Part shown: positions 16,062 through 23,806 of the stretch, in pieces | How positions within the stretch are numbered: the stretch's first letter is position 1 | Layout of the letters: the number at the start of each line of letters is the position of its first letter | Source of the DNA: Pseudonocardia broussonetiae | Lineage (GTDB): Bacteria > Actinomycetota > Actinomycetes > Mycobacteriales > Pseudonocardiaceae | NCBI RefSeq assembly: GCF_013155125.1 | Contig: NZ_CP053564.1 | Span: 2,611,501 to 2,675,500, forward strand | DNA: 64,000 bases | Direction: 5' to 3' | Made by a program: the position numbers and the translations under genes | Notes under the pieces: generated by a model | What the model saw: only the letters and a program-made list of their open reading frames with translations | Databases searched by the model: none | What the model was told of the DNA's origin: nothing

Positions 16062-16064
16062 GCC

Positions 16065-17012
16065 GTGCCGTCGCTGCGCGAGCTCGTCCACGGCGCCCGC
16101 GGCTGCCTCGCCGAGCGGCGGCTGTGGAACCGAGCGCCGACCGTCGGCCACGTCGCCGAGCTGATGGCGTGGTTTTGCCTTGGCGAGCTGCAGTCTTGGC
16201 CGGGGCACGACGGGCCGACCGATCCCGAGACGCGGGAGGCGAACCTCGGGCCGGTCCTCGCCCACGCCTGCCGCTCCGGCTTCATCACCACCGGCTCGCA
16301 GCCGGGAATCGACCGCGACCCTGAGGACGGGTTCGAGCAGCGCGCCGCCGTCGACGGTCTCGCCACCGCCGAGGTGCTCGCCAAGCTGCGCGCGCTGACC
16401 GCGGGGACGCGGCTGCAGATCGTGGCGCACCGGCCGTCGAAGTGGCGGCGCGACTACGGCGCGGCCGTCGACGTGACCCGGGTCGGCGAGCACTACGTGA
16501 CGTCGTTCGGTGCGCGGCTCCCGCCTCGCGACATCGTGTTCTCGTTCGCCGGGGTGCGCGACCTCGTCGTCGACGAGCTGGCCGCGATGTGGCAGGTGAC
16601 GATCGTCGACCCCGAGTGGGGCGCGCACAGCCTGCTGTGGGACCGCCTCGCCCAGCCCGACTGGGACCACCCGGCACCGCCGGCCCCTGCCCCACCCGCG
16701 GCGAAGCCGCACACACCCACCGCTCGACCTACCACCGGAGGAACCGCCATGTCCGCCAGCATCATGGAGATCAAGCAGGCGTTGGCGCAGGCCAACACCA
16801 GCATCGGGGACGCGCAGGGTCCGATCCAGCGGGCCATCGACGACGCCACCTCCGCCCGCGCGGCGATTCAGGCGAGCATGGAGGGCAGCAGTCAGGCCGA
16901 CGCCGAGCAGCAGGTCGCCGTGCTGACGGCGATGATCGCGTCGCTGGAGGACGCGCTCGGGCGCAGCCACATGGCGCTCGACGGGAACTACTCGATCGCC
17001 GGCCGCCTGTGA
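16065..17012 (+). CDS. DUF6919-like protein with C-terminal helical domain
   Basis: A 315-residue protein. Residues 1-205 resemble DUF6919 proteins of Streptomyces elements: TVGHVAELMAWFCLGEL, GPVLAHACRSGFITTGSQPG and a later segment IVDPEWGAHSLLWDRL. Residues 207-228 are a Pro-rich linker. Residues 229-315 are an Ala-rich helical domain resembling small DUF6244-type proteins usually encoded alone. An in-frame ATG at 16749 begins this domain and has GGAGGAA 7 nt upstream, so a separate short product may also be made. Overlaps the next gene by 4 nt. Confidence 0.7.
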   Translation: MPSLRELVHGARGCLAERRLWNRAPTVGHVAELMAWFCLGELQSWPGHDGPTDPETREANLGPVLAHACRSGFITTGSQPGIDRDPEDGFEQRAAVDGLATAEVLAKLRALTAGTRLQIVAHRPSKWRRDYGAAVDVTRVGEHYVTSFGARLPPRDIVFSFAGVRDLVVDELAAMWQVTIVDPEWGAHSLLWDRLAQPDWDHPAPPAPAPPAAKPHTPTARPTTGGTAMSASIMEIKQALAQANTSIGDAQGPIQRAIDDATSARAAIQASMEGSSQADAEQQVAVLTAMIASLEDALGRSHMALDGNYSIAGRL

Positions 17013-17680
17013 CTCGACCCCCGAAGGTCGTGTGGGCGGGGCTCGCCGTCGTGCTCGCCGCGGCGGCGGTCCTGTCCTTCGACGCCCTCCGCGCGCTGGC
17101 CGTCGCCGTCGCGATCCCCGGCCACCTCGCGTGGCTCCTCCCGATCGCCGTCGACGCCGGCGCCGCCGTGTCCTGCGCGACGTGGCTGGGCGGGCGCACC
17201 ACCCGGGACGCGGCGCGGTTCGCCGGGCGGATGACGTGGGCGCTGCTCGTCGTCACCGTCGCTGGGAACGCCGGGCAGCTCGGGATGCACGCCCACAACG
17301 TCGACCCGCCGTGGTGGGTGGCGGTCGCCGTCGGGTCCATCCCGCCGGCCGTGGTCGGGGCGACGGTGCACCTCGTCGTCCTGCTCGTGCGCCATCCGGC
17401 GCTGGAGGTGCTCGCCACCACGCCTCCAGCGGCGCCGCCAGCCCCTCCCGCCGAGGTGGAGGCCGAGCCGGAGGGAACTCCAACCGTGCTGTCAGATCCT
17501 CCAGACGTTGGAGATGACGTGGTGGTCGATCTCCAACCGCTGGAGGACGAGCCGGAGACGGTGGAGCAGCGAGCCGCCCGCCTGATCGCCGACGGCGCCG
17601 GCCGCCAGCGCCTCATCAAGGAGCTGGAGATCAGCGAGTGGAAGGCGCGCCAGCTCCTGGCGGCGGGAGGTGCCCGGTGA
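17009..17680 (+). CDS. DUF2637 membrane protein
   Basis: A 223-residue protein of the DUF2637 type that is common beside FtsK-like genes in actinomycete plasmids and conjugative elements. Four hydrophobic helices fill residues 5-130 (WAGLAVVLAAAAVLS, LLPIAVDAGAAVSCATWL, WALLVVTVAGNAGQLG, AVVGATVHLVVLLV), with the conserved DAGAAVSC and GNAGQLGMHA segments. After an acidic linker, residues 185-220 (AARLIADGAGRQRLIKELEISEWKARQLL) form an HTH-like tail, so it may couple the membrane to DNA during transfer. Confidence 0.8.
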   Translation: MTRPPKVVWAGLAVVLAAAAVLSFDALRALAVAVAIPGHLAWLLPIAVDAGAAVSCATWLGGRTTRDAARFAGRMTWALLVVTVAGNAGQLGMHAHNVDPPWWVAVAVGSIPPAVVGATVHLVVLLVRHPALEVLATTPPAAPPAPPAEVEAEPEGTPTVLSDPPDVGDDVVVDLQPLEDEPETVEQRAARLIADGAGRQRLIKELEISEWKARQLLAAGGAR

Positions 17681-17886
17681 CGCACGTCCTCCTGGCGGCC
17701 GCCATGTCCTGGTTCGGGTGGGCGTGGCTCGACCGCATCCCGGTCGCGCTCGCTCTCTCCCAGCTGCCCGCCGCCGTCACCGTGCTCGCCTGGGCGGCCG
17801 AGCACGCGCACCACGTGCAGCTGCCCGCGTGGCCCCAGCCGCGGCCGGCCCGCGACGAGGTGCCGACCGGGGAGCAGTCCGCGTGA
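17677..17886 (+). CDS. Small hydrophobic protein
   Basis: A 69-residue protein with two hydrophobic stretches (VLLAAAMSWFGWAWL and VALALSQLPAAVTVLAWAA) and a His/Pro-rich tail. Overlaps both neighbours by 4 nt. Comparable to small Spd-type spread proteins of conjugative elements only in size and position. Confidence 0.55.
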   Translation: MTHVLLAAAMSWFGWAWLDRIPVALALSQLPAAVTVLAWAAEHAHHVQLPAWPQPRPARDEVPTGEQSA

Positions 17887-18053
17887 ACGTCGAGGCGCTC
17901 GTGCTCGCCATCGTGCTGGCCGCGCTGCTCCTCGCCGCGTTCACCAAGCCCGGCAAGAAGGCCGTCGCCGGGTTCATCACCACCGACCGGAAGACCGGCC
18001 GCGTCAGCATCACCGTCTGGCCGGGCACGAAGAAGGGCAAGAAGCGCCGATGA
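17883..18053 (+). CDS. Small membrane protein
   Basis: A 56-residue protein: one membrane helix (VEALVLAIVLAALLLAAF) followed by a very basic tail ending KKGKKRR. It overlaps the translocase gene by 4 nt and may be a small partner of it. Confidence 0.55.
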   Translation: MNVEALVLAIVLAALLLAAFTKPGKKAVAGFITTDRKTGRVSITVWPGTKKGKKRR

Positions 18054-20149
18054 CCGACCAGCCTGGCGTCGACCTCGAGAAGCGGCAGAGCGCCGACGTG
18101 CGGCCCGCCGTGCTCGACGGCGAGCTCATCGACGAGCAGGCCATCCCGCGGCCGCGCCCGCACCTGATCGGGCGGGCCATCCGGGCCCGGGCCGAGGTCG
18201 TCACCGTGCTCGGCGCCAGCACCACCGCCGCCACCACAGGGCGGGCCGGGCGCCGCGTGCTCGCCGTCGGGTGGACCACCGGGCAGGGCGTGCGGTCGAC
18301 CGCCCGGCGGGCATGGCGCGGGATGACGCACGGCGTGGAGCGCGAGCAGGTGCGCCTCGCCGAGCTCGCCGGCGATCGGGAGGCCGTCGGGAAGGCAGCC
18401 GCAGACCTGCGGGACGCGAAGACGGAGCGGATGAAGCGGCTGCTCGAGCTGCCCCGGGCGGTGCTCGGGCTCGCCGTGCTCGCCGCCGCCGTGCTCGGGC
18501 TGCTGCTGGTGCTGCTGTTCGCTGGGGCCGTCGTCGCGCAGGTGACGCCGGGCGGCACCGACTGGGCAGGCTGGTGGGCCGGCGTCGGGTCCGTGCTCGC
18601 CGTGGTGTCGACGGTGCTGCACGTGCTCGTCGTCGTACTCGGGCCCGTGCTCGCCGTGCCCGTGCTCGTCTACGCGGCGTGGCGGGAGGGGCAGCGCGCC
18701 GCCGAGCCACCGATGTGGCTGCTCGCGCCCGAGGACCGGCCCCGCGACGAGCTGATCACCCCGTCCAAGGTGATCGTCGCCCTGCGCGACCTCGGCATCG
18801 CGCCGCTGCGCGCCGCGCTCAAGGAGGCCGGCGACGCCGGAGCTGCGCTGCTGTCCCCCATCGCGGTCGCCGGCTGCGGCGTCGAGGTCGACGTGCTCCT
18901 GCCGTCCGGGGTGTCGACCGACCAGATCCAGGCCCGACGTCGGCGCCTGGCCGAGAACCTCGACCGGCACGAGCACGAGCTGCACATCACCGTGTCCGCG
19001 GCGCGCACCGTGCGGCTGTGGATCGCCGACTCCGGTGCGCTCGACGAGCCGATCGGGCCGTCGCCGCTGGTCACCGACAAGGCGCAGCGCTCGCACTACC
19101 GGTCCGGGCGCGCGCCGTGGGGCCTGTCCCTGCGCGGCGACCCGGTCGCGATCAGCCTCTACCAGCGGCACCTGCTCATCACGGGCCTGTCGAACCAGGG
19201 CAAGACGGCGGCGTTGCGGGCGCTCGCGCTGTGGCTGGCGTTCGACGTGCGCGTGCAGTTCTGGATCGCCGACCTGAAGGGCTTCGGCGACTGGTCGATG
19301 TTCAGCCCGCTGGCCGAGGTGCTCATCGAGGGCCCGACCGACGACCACGTCATCGCCGCGACCGAGATGCTGGAGCGCGCCGTCTACGAGATGGACCGCC
19401 GGCTGCAGCAGGGCGGCCAGCACGACCCGCTGATCGTGATCGTCGACGAGGCGCAGGTGGCGTACCTGTGCCCGGAGATCGACGACGAGAAGCGCCCGTA
19501 CGGCGGCGCGAAGAACACCAGCCGGTTCTTCATGGCTGCGCGGAAGATCCAGAACCAGGGCCGCGCGGTGGACGTGCTGCTGCACCAGGGCACGCAGGAT
19601 CCGACGAACCAGAACCTGCCGAAGCTGATCCGCGAGGGCGCTCACATCCGGGCGTCCCTCGTGGTGGGCACCGAGGAGCAGGCGCGCATGGCCGTCGGGG
19701 ACAAGGCCGTCGACGGCGGGGCCGCGCCGCACCTGCTGCGCCAGGGCCTCGACAAGGGCGCGCTCGTCGTGGCCGGCGACGGGGTCGACCTGCCGGCCGG
19801 GCAGGTGTCCACCACCATCCGCACGCACTTCATCGACACCGAGCCAGCCGCGCAGGTCGCGCGCCGGGCAGTGGAGCGTCGCCGGAAGCGGGCGCGCGGG
19901 CCGGCGGTGACGTCGGGCGAGCCGGACCACATGGCTGCGATCGAGGCGGCGCTGCGGGGCGAGACGCGGGTGCGCACGACGGTGGTTCTGGCTCGGCTGA
20001 TGGAGGCCGACGCGGCCGCGTACGAGGGCTGGGACCTGCCGCGCCTGACCGAGGTGCTGACACTGGCGGGCGCGCCGCCGTTGAAGTCGAGCGGCGTCAT
20101 GTACGTGGTCTCGGAGCGGGTTCTGACGGCCCGCGGGGAGGCGTCGTGA
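18050..20149 (+). CDS. FtsK/SpoIIIE-type DNA translocase (Tra-like)
   Basis: A 699-residue membrane ATPase. Two to three hydrophobic helices lie around residues 140-215 (LGLAVLAAAVLGLLLVLLFAGAV and VVVLGPVLAVPVLVYAA). The FtsK ATPase domain has Walker A GLSNQGKTAA near 382, WIADLKGFGDW near 405, Walker B LIVIVDEAQVAYL near 465 and a sensor-like VDVLLHQGTQDPTN near 505. A winged-helix-like segment follows near 660 (DLPRLTEVLTLAGAPPLKSSGV). In AICEs such a protein alone moves double-stranded DNA between cells; chromosome-partition FtsK is larger and has a different linker. Confidence 0.85.
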   Translation: MTDQPGVDLEKRQSADVRPAVLDGELIDEQAIPRPRPHLIGRAIRARAEVVTVLGASTTAATTGRAGRRVLAVGWTTGQGVRSTARRAWRGMTHGVEREQVRLAELAGDREAVGKAAADLRDAKTERMKRLLELPRAVLGLAVLAAAVLGLLLVLLFAGAVVAQVTPGGTDWAGWWAGVGSVLAVVSTVLHVLVVVLGPVLAVPVLVYAAWREGQRAAEPPMWLLAPEDRPRDELITPSKVIVALRDLGIAPLRAALKEAGDAGAALLSPIAVAGCGVEVDVLLPSGVSTDQIQARRRRLAENLDRHEHELHITVSAARTVRLWIADSGALDEPIGPSPLVTDKAQRSHYRSGRAPWGLSLRGDPVAISLYQRHLLITGLSNQGKTAALRALALWLAFDVRVQFWIADLKGFGDWSMFSPLAEVLIEGPTDDHVIAATEMLERAVYEMDRRLQQGGQHDPLIVIVDEAQVAYLCPEIDDEKRPYGGAKNTSRFFMAARKIQNQGRAVDVLLHQGTQDPTNQNLPKLIREGAHIRASLVVGTEEQARMAVGDKAVDGGAAPHLLRQGLDKGALVVAGDGVDLPAGQVSTTIRTHFIDTEPAAQVARRAVERRRKRARGPAVTSGEPDHMAAIEAALRGETRVRTTVVLARLMEADAAAYEGWDLPRLTEVLTLAGAPPLKSSGVMYVVSERVLTARGEAS

Positions 20150-20154
20150 CGCGC

Positions 20155-20232
20155 CTCCCTGATCATGTTTCCGCAGGTCAAGTCAGGGAGACCGGCAGGG
20201 AGGCGGGGTAGGGAGAACTCCCCGTCAGGGAG
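20155..20232. repeat. CAGGGAG repeat cluster upstream of recombinase 2
   Basis: CAGGGAG occurs at 20184, 20196 and 20226, with TAGGGAG at 20209 and an inverted CTCCCTG at 20155. The cluster fills most of the spacer between the translocase and recombinase 2 and could be arm-type recombinase or regulator sites. Purine-rich words are common in this genome, so chance remains possible. Confidence 0.4.
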
Positions 20233-20293
20233 GTGTGGATCAGGGCCCGAAACTCCGGCACCATGCAGGTTGAAGCTCCCCATAAGGCAGGTT

Positions 20294-21292
20294 ATGACTG
20301 TGGACCAAATCGCCCGGAACAGCGGGGGTCCGGCGCCGACGATCGTCGACGACCTCCTCGACCCCGTCACGGCCGAGCGCCTCGCGCGGTCCGTGCCGAC
20401 CAACACGCGGCTCGCGTACGGGGCCGTCCGCGACGCGTTCGAGCGGTGGTGTGCGCGTGCTGGCCGGACCGCGCTGCCCGCCCACGACGCGACCCTGACC
20501 GCTTACGTGTCGCACCTGATCACGGCCGAGGTTGCGCCGGCGACGATCAGCCAGCACATCGGCGCGATCCGGAAGCTGCACAGCATCGCCGGGCACAAGG
20601 GCCGTCCCGACGCCGAGCAGGCGCAGCAGCTGCTCCGCGGGTACCGCCGCGAGCGGGCCGAGAACGGGGTGGTCGACCGCGCGGCGACGCCACTGGTCGC
20701 CGAGGCGCTGCGGCGGGTCATCGACCACCTGCCGCTGGACACCACCAGCGGGAAGCGGGACCAGCTCCTGCTCGTGCTCGGGTTCACGATGATGGCGCGC
20801 CGATCCGAGCTGGCGGCGCTGACGATGCAGGACGTGCGGGAGACCGACGACGGGCTCGAGGTCGGGATCCGGACGTCGAAGACGGACAAGGACTCGCGCG
20901 GCACGGTGGTCGCGCTGCCGGCCGGGTCGCACCCGGAGGTGGATCCGGTGCGGCTGGTCCGCGGGTGGACGGCGGTGCTGGCCGACCTGGGCATCACGTC
21001 GGGCCCGCTGCTGCGCACGGTGTCGCGCACAGGCGTCGTCGGCGGCGCGCTGCAGCCGCAGAGCATCAACAGCATCGTGCGCCGCTGCGTGGCCGCCGCC
21101 GGGCTGCCGGAGCCGGACGGGTACTCGGCGCACTCGCTCCGCGCCGGCGGTCTCACCTCGGCGCTGCGTGCGGGCGTCCCGCTGGGCGTGGCCGCGGCGC
21201 ACGGGCGCTGGTCCCCGAAGTCCCCGGTCGTCATCCAGTACGCGCGGGCCGCGGACCGGTGGCGGGACAACGCGATGAGGGGCGTCCTGTGA
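20294..21292 (+). CDS. Tyrosine recombinase/integrase 2
   Basis: A 332-residue tyrosine recombinase. The N-terminal SAM-like domain (about 30-120) has NTRLAYGAVRDAFERWCARAG and TISQHIGAIRKLHSIAGH; the catalytic domain has Arg in MMARRSELAAL, HxxR in AHSLRAGGLT, a His/Trp in HGRWSP and the nucleophile in VIQYARAAD. ATG chosen for AGGCAGG upstream. The classical actinophage layout puts the integrase between lysis genes and immunity repressor, which fits this gene if the prophage starts here. It is only distantly similar to integrase 1. Confidence 0.88.
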   Translation: MTVDQIARNSGGPAPTIVDDLLDPVTAERLARSVPTNTRLAYGAVRDAFERWCARAGRTALPAHDATLTAYVSHLITAEVAPATISQHIGAIRKLHSIAGHKGRPDAEQAQQLLRGYRRERAENGVVDRAATPLVAEALRRVIDHLPLDTTSGKRDQLLLVLGFTMMARRSELAALTMQDVRETDDGLEVGIRTSKTDKDSRGTVVALPAGSHPEVDPVRLVRGWTAVLADLGITSGPLLRTVSRTGVVGGALQPQSINSIVRRCVAAAGLPEPDGYSAHSLRAGGLTSALRAGVPLGVAAAHGRWSPKSPVVIQYARAADRWRDNAMRGVL

Positions 21293-21326
21293 TCGCCGAT
21301 CTCGACGCGGTCCCCGACATATAGAT

Positions 21327-21365
21327 GACGCCCCGCTCGTGGTGAGTGACCACGAGCGGGGCGTC
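21327..21365 (+). terminator. Perfect 17-bp hairpin after recombinase 2
   Basis: GACGCCCCGCTCGTGGT pairs completely with its downstream partner around a 5-nt loop (GAGTG), 35 nt after the recombinase stop codon. No T-run follows, as is common in GC-rich actinobacteria. Confidence 0.7.
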
Positions 21366-21437
21366 GTGAGGCGCGGCGGATATCGCGACTGGATCCACTC
21401 CCCAGCTTCAACAGCCGCGATACCCGCCGCGCCTCAC
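21366..21437. repeat. 22-bp inverted repeat with 28-nt spacer
   Basis: The arms at 21366-21387 and 21416-21437 match at 21 of 22 positions (left arm begins GTGAGGCGCGGCGG and ends TATCGCG). It directly abuts the hairpin after recombinase 2 and lies in the spacer between convergent gene sets. It could be a structural terminator, a recombination site for recombinase 2 or an element end; the sequence alone does not decide. Confidence 0.6.
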
Positions 21438-21503
21438 ACGGCAATCGCAGCATCAACCCGCCGCGTTACACCCCGCGGGCCACCGGGTCACTGACACGCC
21501 AAA

Positions 21504-21532
21504 GCGCCCCCCGGCTGGATGCCGGGGGGCGC
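21504..21532 (-). terminator. Terminator of the prophage late operon
   Basis: GCGCCCCCCGGC-TGGAT-GCCGGGGGGCGC, a perfect 12-bp stem, followed on the minus strand by TTT. It lies 24 nt beyond the holin stop codon and closes the leftward transcription unit. Confidence 0.8.
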
Positions 21533-21555
21533 TGTCGCGTGCGGGGAGCGGACGA

Positions 21556-21891
21556 TCAGGCGTGCTCGGGGTGGCCGCCACCGATGCCGGCAGGAACGGC
21601 GCGCTGCACGCCGCCCTCGGAGCCGGTGATGCCGGTCGGCTTGAGCAGGCCGTAGTGCAGGCCGACGCCGAGCAGGAACACCGTCACGGCGTTCGCGCCG
21701 CCAGCGGACCAGTCGTAGGCGGTGGTGTCGCCGGCGACGCTGTACAGCTCGTTGAGCAGGCCGGCCACGGCGGACAGCGCGGCGAGCACGACGGCCTTGA
21801 GGCCGGGATGGGCGACGCGGGCGGTGACGAGCCCGGTCAGGATCGGCAGCACGGTGCCGGTCAGGAGCAGCAGCCAGTTGAGGTCGATCAC
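21556..21891 (-). CDS. Holin
   Basis: A 111-residue protein with three predicted membrane helices: LNWLLLLTGTVLPILTGLVTA, LKAVVLAALSAVAGLLNELY and ANAVTVFLLGVGLHYGLLK, then a Gly/His-rich tail. Size, topology and place directly after the endolysin gene fit a phage holin that permeabilises the membrane at lysis. GTG start with GAAGGG upstream. Confidence 0.85.
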   Translation of the reverse strand: MIDLNWLLLLTGTVLPILTGLVTARVAHPGLKAVVLAALSAVAGLLNELYSVAGDTTAYDWSAGGANAVTVFLLGVGLHYGLLKPTGITGSEGGVQRAVPAGIGGGHPEHA

Positions 21892-21905
21892 GGTCAGCCC
21901 TTCGA

Positions 21906-22736
21906 TCAGGTCGCGCGCGGGGTGAGCGGGTGCTCGGTGAGCAGCGCCAGCACCCGGCGGGCGATGGCGTCGTGGTCGGCCGCAGTGAGCGCGGGCGGGC
22001 CGCCGGCGGCGCGGGGTGCGTCGGCGGCGAGGTCCTCGGCGCTGCGCTGCGCGGGGTAGCCGACGGGGTCGGCGACGCCGAGGCGGGACAGGATCTGGGA
22101 GCGGGCGTGGCCGATGTCGTCGCGGCGGGCGAGCTGCTGCAGCAGGGCCCGGTCCTGGTCGCTGAACATGTCGTCCTCCATGCGGGGGCCTGGGGCGGGG
22201 GCGGCGAGGTGGCGGGCGACGGCGGCCCGGAACGCGGGCAGGTCGCCGGGCCAGCCGGCGAGGTCGACCTTCCGGCCGGGCGCCCACGTCTTGTGGAAGA
22301 TCACGTGCCGCTCGGTGAGGCCGTAGCGGCGGCACAGCGCGGCGACACCGCGCGGGTACTCGGCGAGCTGCGCGGCCGTCCAATCGCCGGCGGCGGTGCC
22401 CGCGGAGACGGCCTCGATGCCGATCGTCCAGGCGTTCGCCGAGTTCGCCGGGATGCCCAGCAGCGGGCCGCCCGACCCGGCGTGCCACGCCTGCCCGGAC
22501 CCGAGGAATCGCCACAGGCCGTCGCGTTCGAGGACGAGCTGCGACAGGAGTCCCTCCAGCCCGGCGCGGCCGTCGCGGACGACCTTCCAGGTGTTCGCGG
22601 AGACGCTGCCGGTGTGGTGGCAGACGATGGCGCGGACGCCGGCGAGCTGGCCCTGCCCACGGGTGGCCGCGCCGGGGTCGACCTCGACGCGGCAGCCGGC
22701 GGCGCGCAGGGTGAGGCCGAGGTCGGTGAGGAGCAC
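21906..22736 (-). CDS. Endolysin, N-acetylmuramoyl-L-alanine amidase
   Basis: A 276-residue lysin. Residues 30-180 form an Amidase_2 (PGRP-like) zinc amidase: AIVCHHTGS gives the first zinc His, WTIGIEAVS the conserved Glu region, and HVIFHKTWAPGRKVDLAG the second His and Lys, plus the WHAG substrate site. It cleaves the amide bond between muramic acid and the stem peptide. Residues 195-276 are an unrecognised helical tail, perhaps a wall-binding or regulatory part. It overlaps no gene but starts 1 nt before the previous stop. Confidence 0.9.
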   Translation of the reverse strand: MLLTDLGLTLRAAGCRVEVDPGAATRGQGQLAGVRAIVCHHTGSVSANTWKVVRDGRAGLEGLLSQLVLERDGLWRFLGSGQAWHAGSGGPLLGIPANSANAWTIGIEAVSAGTAAGDWTAAQLAEYPRGVAALCRRYGLTERHVIFHKTWAPGRKVDLAGWPGDLPAFRAAVARHLAAPAPGPRMEDDMFSDQDRALLQQLARRDDIGHARSQILSRLGVADPVGYPAQRSAEDLAADAPRAAGGPPALTAADHDAIARRVLALLTEHPLTPRAT

Positions 22737-22737
22737 G

Positions 22738-22977
22738 TCAGTCCTCGCCGTCGTTGCGGGTGATCTCGCCGAGCTCGGGGGATCGGTCTTCGCACCAGCC
22801 GTCGGCGCGGTCGTCGTCGTCGCCGGGCGGCCATGCCCAGTCGACGGCGGGGCCGTACCGGACCTGGTAGGCGGGCAGCATCGTCGTCGCCGGGTCCTGT
22901 CCGGGCGGGACGGCGGGCACGTCGACGTGGTGCTCGTCGGAGAGCTGCCGGTAAATCAGAGGCTCGGGATCGGGCAC
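22738..22977 (-). CDS. Small hypothetical phage protein
   Basis: A 79-residue, acidic, soluble protein of unknown role (MPDPEPLIYRQLSDE at the start, PPGDDDDRADG within). The GTG start has GAGGTG upstream and overlaps the preceding small gene by 22 nt. One of nine small genes between the receptor-binding protein and endolysin. Confidence 0.6.
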   Translation of the reverse strand: MPDPEPLIYRQLSDEHHVDVPAVPPGQDPATTMLPAYQVRYGPAVDWAWPPGDDDDRADGWCEDRSPELGEITRNDGED

Positions 22978-23123
22978 CGGTTCACCTCGTCCCGCAACGC
23001 CGCGAGGTGTTGGGCGACGTGGTCGTGTGACGGCGGCTGGGCGCCGGCGCGCAGGTCCTCGATCAGCTGCTCGTCTACGTCGACGTCAGCGAGCTCGACG
23101 GGCGGCTCGTGCGGGTCGGGCAT
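22956..23123 (-). CDS. Small hypothetical phage protein (55 aa)
   Basis: A short acidic protein beginning MPDPHEPPVELADVDVDEQL, helical after residue 17. GGAAGGAG lies 6-7 nt before the ATG, one of the best SD sequences in this stretch, which supports it despite its length. Function unknown. Confidence 0.6.
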   Translation of the reverse strand: MPDPHEPPVELADVDVDEQLIEDLRAGAQPPSHDHVAQHLAALRDEVNRCPIPSL

Positions 23124-23310
23124 GGCGGGCTCCTTCCGGGGTGACGCGCGGGGCCGGGATGGATACGCGGCGGCGCTCGAACAGCGGCGGCAGGCGGTGT
23201 CCGTTGCTGGGCAGGTACGGGGTCATCGCCAGGATCAGCAGCCGCACCTCGGCGTCGGCGCGGACCTCGGCGAGCTCGGCGCGGAGCCGGGCCGTCTCGG
23301 TGTCGGTCAT
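23086..23310 (-). CDS. Small hypothetical phage protein
   Basis: A 74-residue protein: an N-terminal coiled-coil-like helix (TETARLRAELAEVRADAEVRLL) then PYLPSNGHRLPPLFERRRV and a basic tail. ATG chosen for GGGAGAT upstream; it overlaps the preceding membrane peptide by 4 nt. Confidence 0.55.
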   Translation of the reverse strand: MTDTETARLRAELAEVRADAEVRLLILAMTPYLPSNGHRLPPLFERRRVSIPAPRVTPEGARHARPARAARRAR

Positions 23311-23429
23311 GGCGATCTCCCGTCGTTCCGGTCGCGGAGTCGGATGGCCCGGCCGATGGCCAGGCCGGCGGCGACCGACGCCGCGGCCCACGCGGCCACG
23401 CCGACCGCGATCCAGCCGGCGCAGGTCAC
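23307..23429 (-). CDS. 40-residue membrane peptide
   Basis: A single-pass hydrophobic peptide (AGWIAVGVAAWAAASVAAGLA) with a short charged tail. It overlaps both neighbours by 4 nt. It may assist lysis, for example as a second holin-type or pinholin-like protein, but nothing proves this. Confidence 0.5.
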   Translation of the reverse strand: MTCAGWIAVGVAAWAAASVAAGLAIGRAIRLRDRNDGRSP

Positions 23430-23806
23430 CCTGTCCGCCGCGGCACGAGGTCGCCCCGGCAGTCGAGGGAGTCGCGGGCCTCGCGCATCACCCGCTGGTT
23501 CTCGATGTAGGTCTCGCGCGCCGGGCCGGCCGGCCGGGACTCGGGGTCGTAGCCGCCGACGACGAGGTCGAACACCGGGCACAGCACGTCCTGCCGCACC
23601 GCGATGCCATCGTCGATGGCGCGCTCCGCGCGGAACGCGACGTACCCCACGAACCCGCCCAGGGCGACGACGAGCAGCAGCGCCACGACGAGCGCCCGGT
23701 TGTTCTGCTCGGTCTTCGTCTGCCGCTCCGCGAGGCGGTCGACAGACTCGGTCAGCGCCTCGACGTCGTCGCCGAGCGCCTTCGCCCGGGCCTTGAGCTC
23801 ATCCAC
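23426..23806 (-). CDS. Coiled-coil membrane protein
   Basis: A 126-residue protein: an N-terminal coiled coil (DELKARAKALGDDVEALTES), one membrane helix near residues 38-58 (ALVVALLLVVALGGFVGYVAF) and an external-looking C-terminal domain with two Cys (DVLCPVFDLV, SLDCRGDL). The topology resembles small phage membrane proteins near lysis genes. GTG with GGGGAG upstream. Confidence 0.6.
   Translation of the reverse strand: MDELKARAKALGDDVEALTESVDRLAERQTKTEQNNRALVVALLLVVALGGFVGYVAFRAERAIDDGIAVRQDVLCPVFDLVVGGYDPESRPAGPARETYIENQRVMREARDSLDCRGDLVPRRTG

Larger units (their letters stand above)
12982..21292. mobile_element. AICE-like integrative module
   Basis: A mainly rightward block of genes with the flavour of actinomycete integrative conjugative elements: integrase and excisionase-like gene at the left end, DUF6919-like and DUF2637 proteins, tiny membrane proteins and an FtsK/SpoIIIE-type translocase, then a second tyrosine recombinase. 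AICEs transfer double-stranded DNA with a single FtsK-like Tra protein. Missing is a replication initiator of the RepSA, RepAM or prim-pol kind, so this is either a remnant or cargo of the adjoining prophage. The boundaries given are those of the flanking host gene and the second recombinase, not of mapped att sites. Confidence 0.6.

Noticed and set aside
20146..20211. A 21-codon rightward frame after the translocase
   Set aside because: It overlaps the end of the translocase gene but is too short, has no supporting features and lies in the CAGGGAG repeat region.
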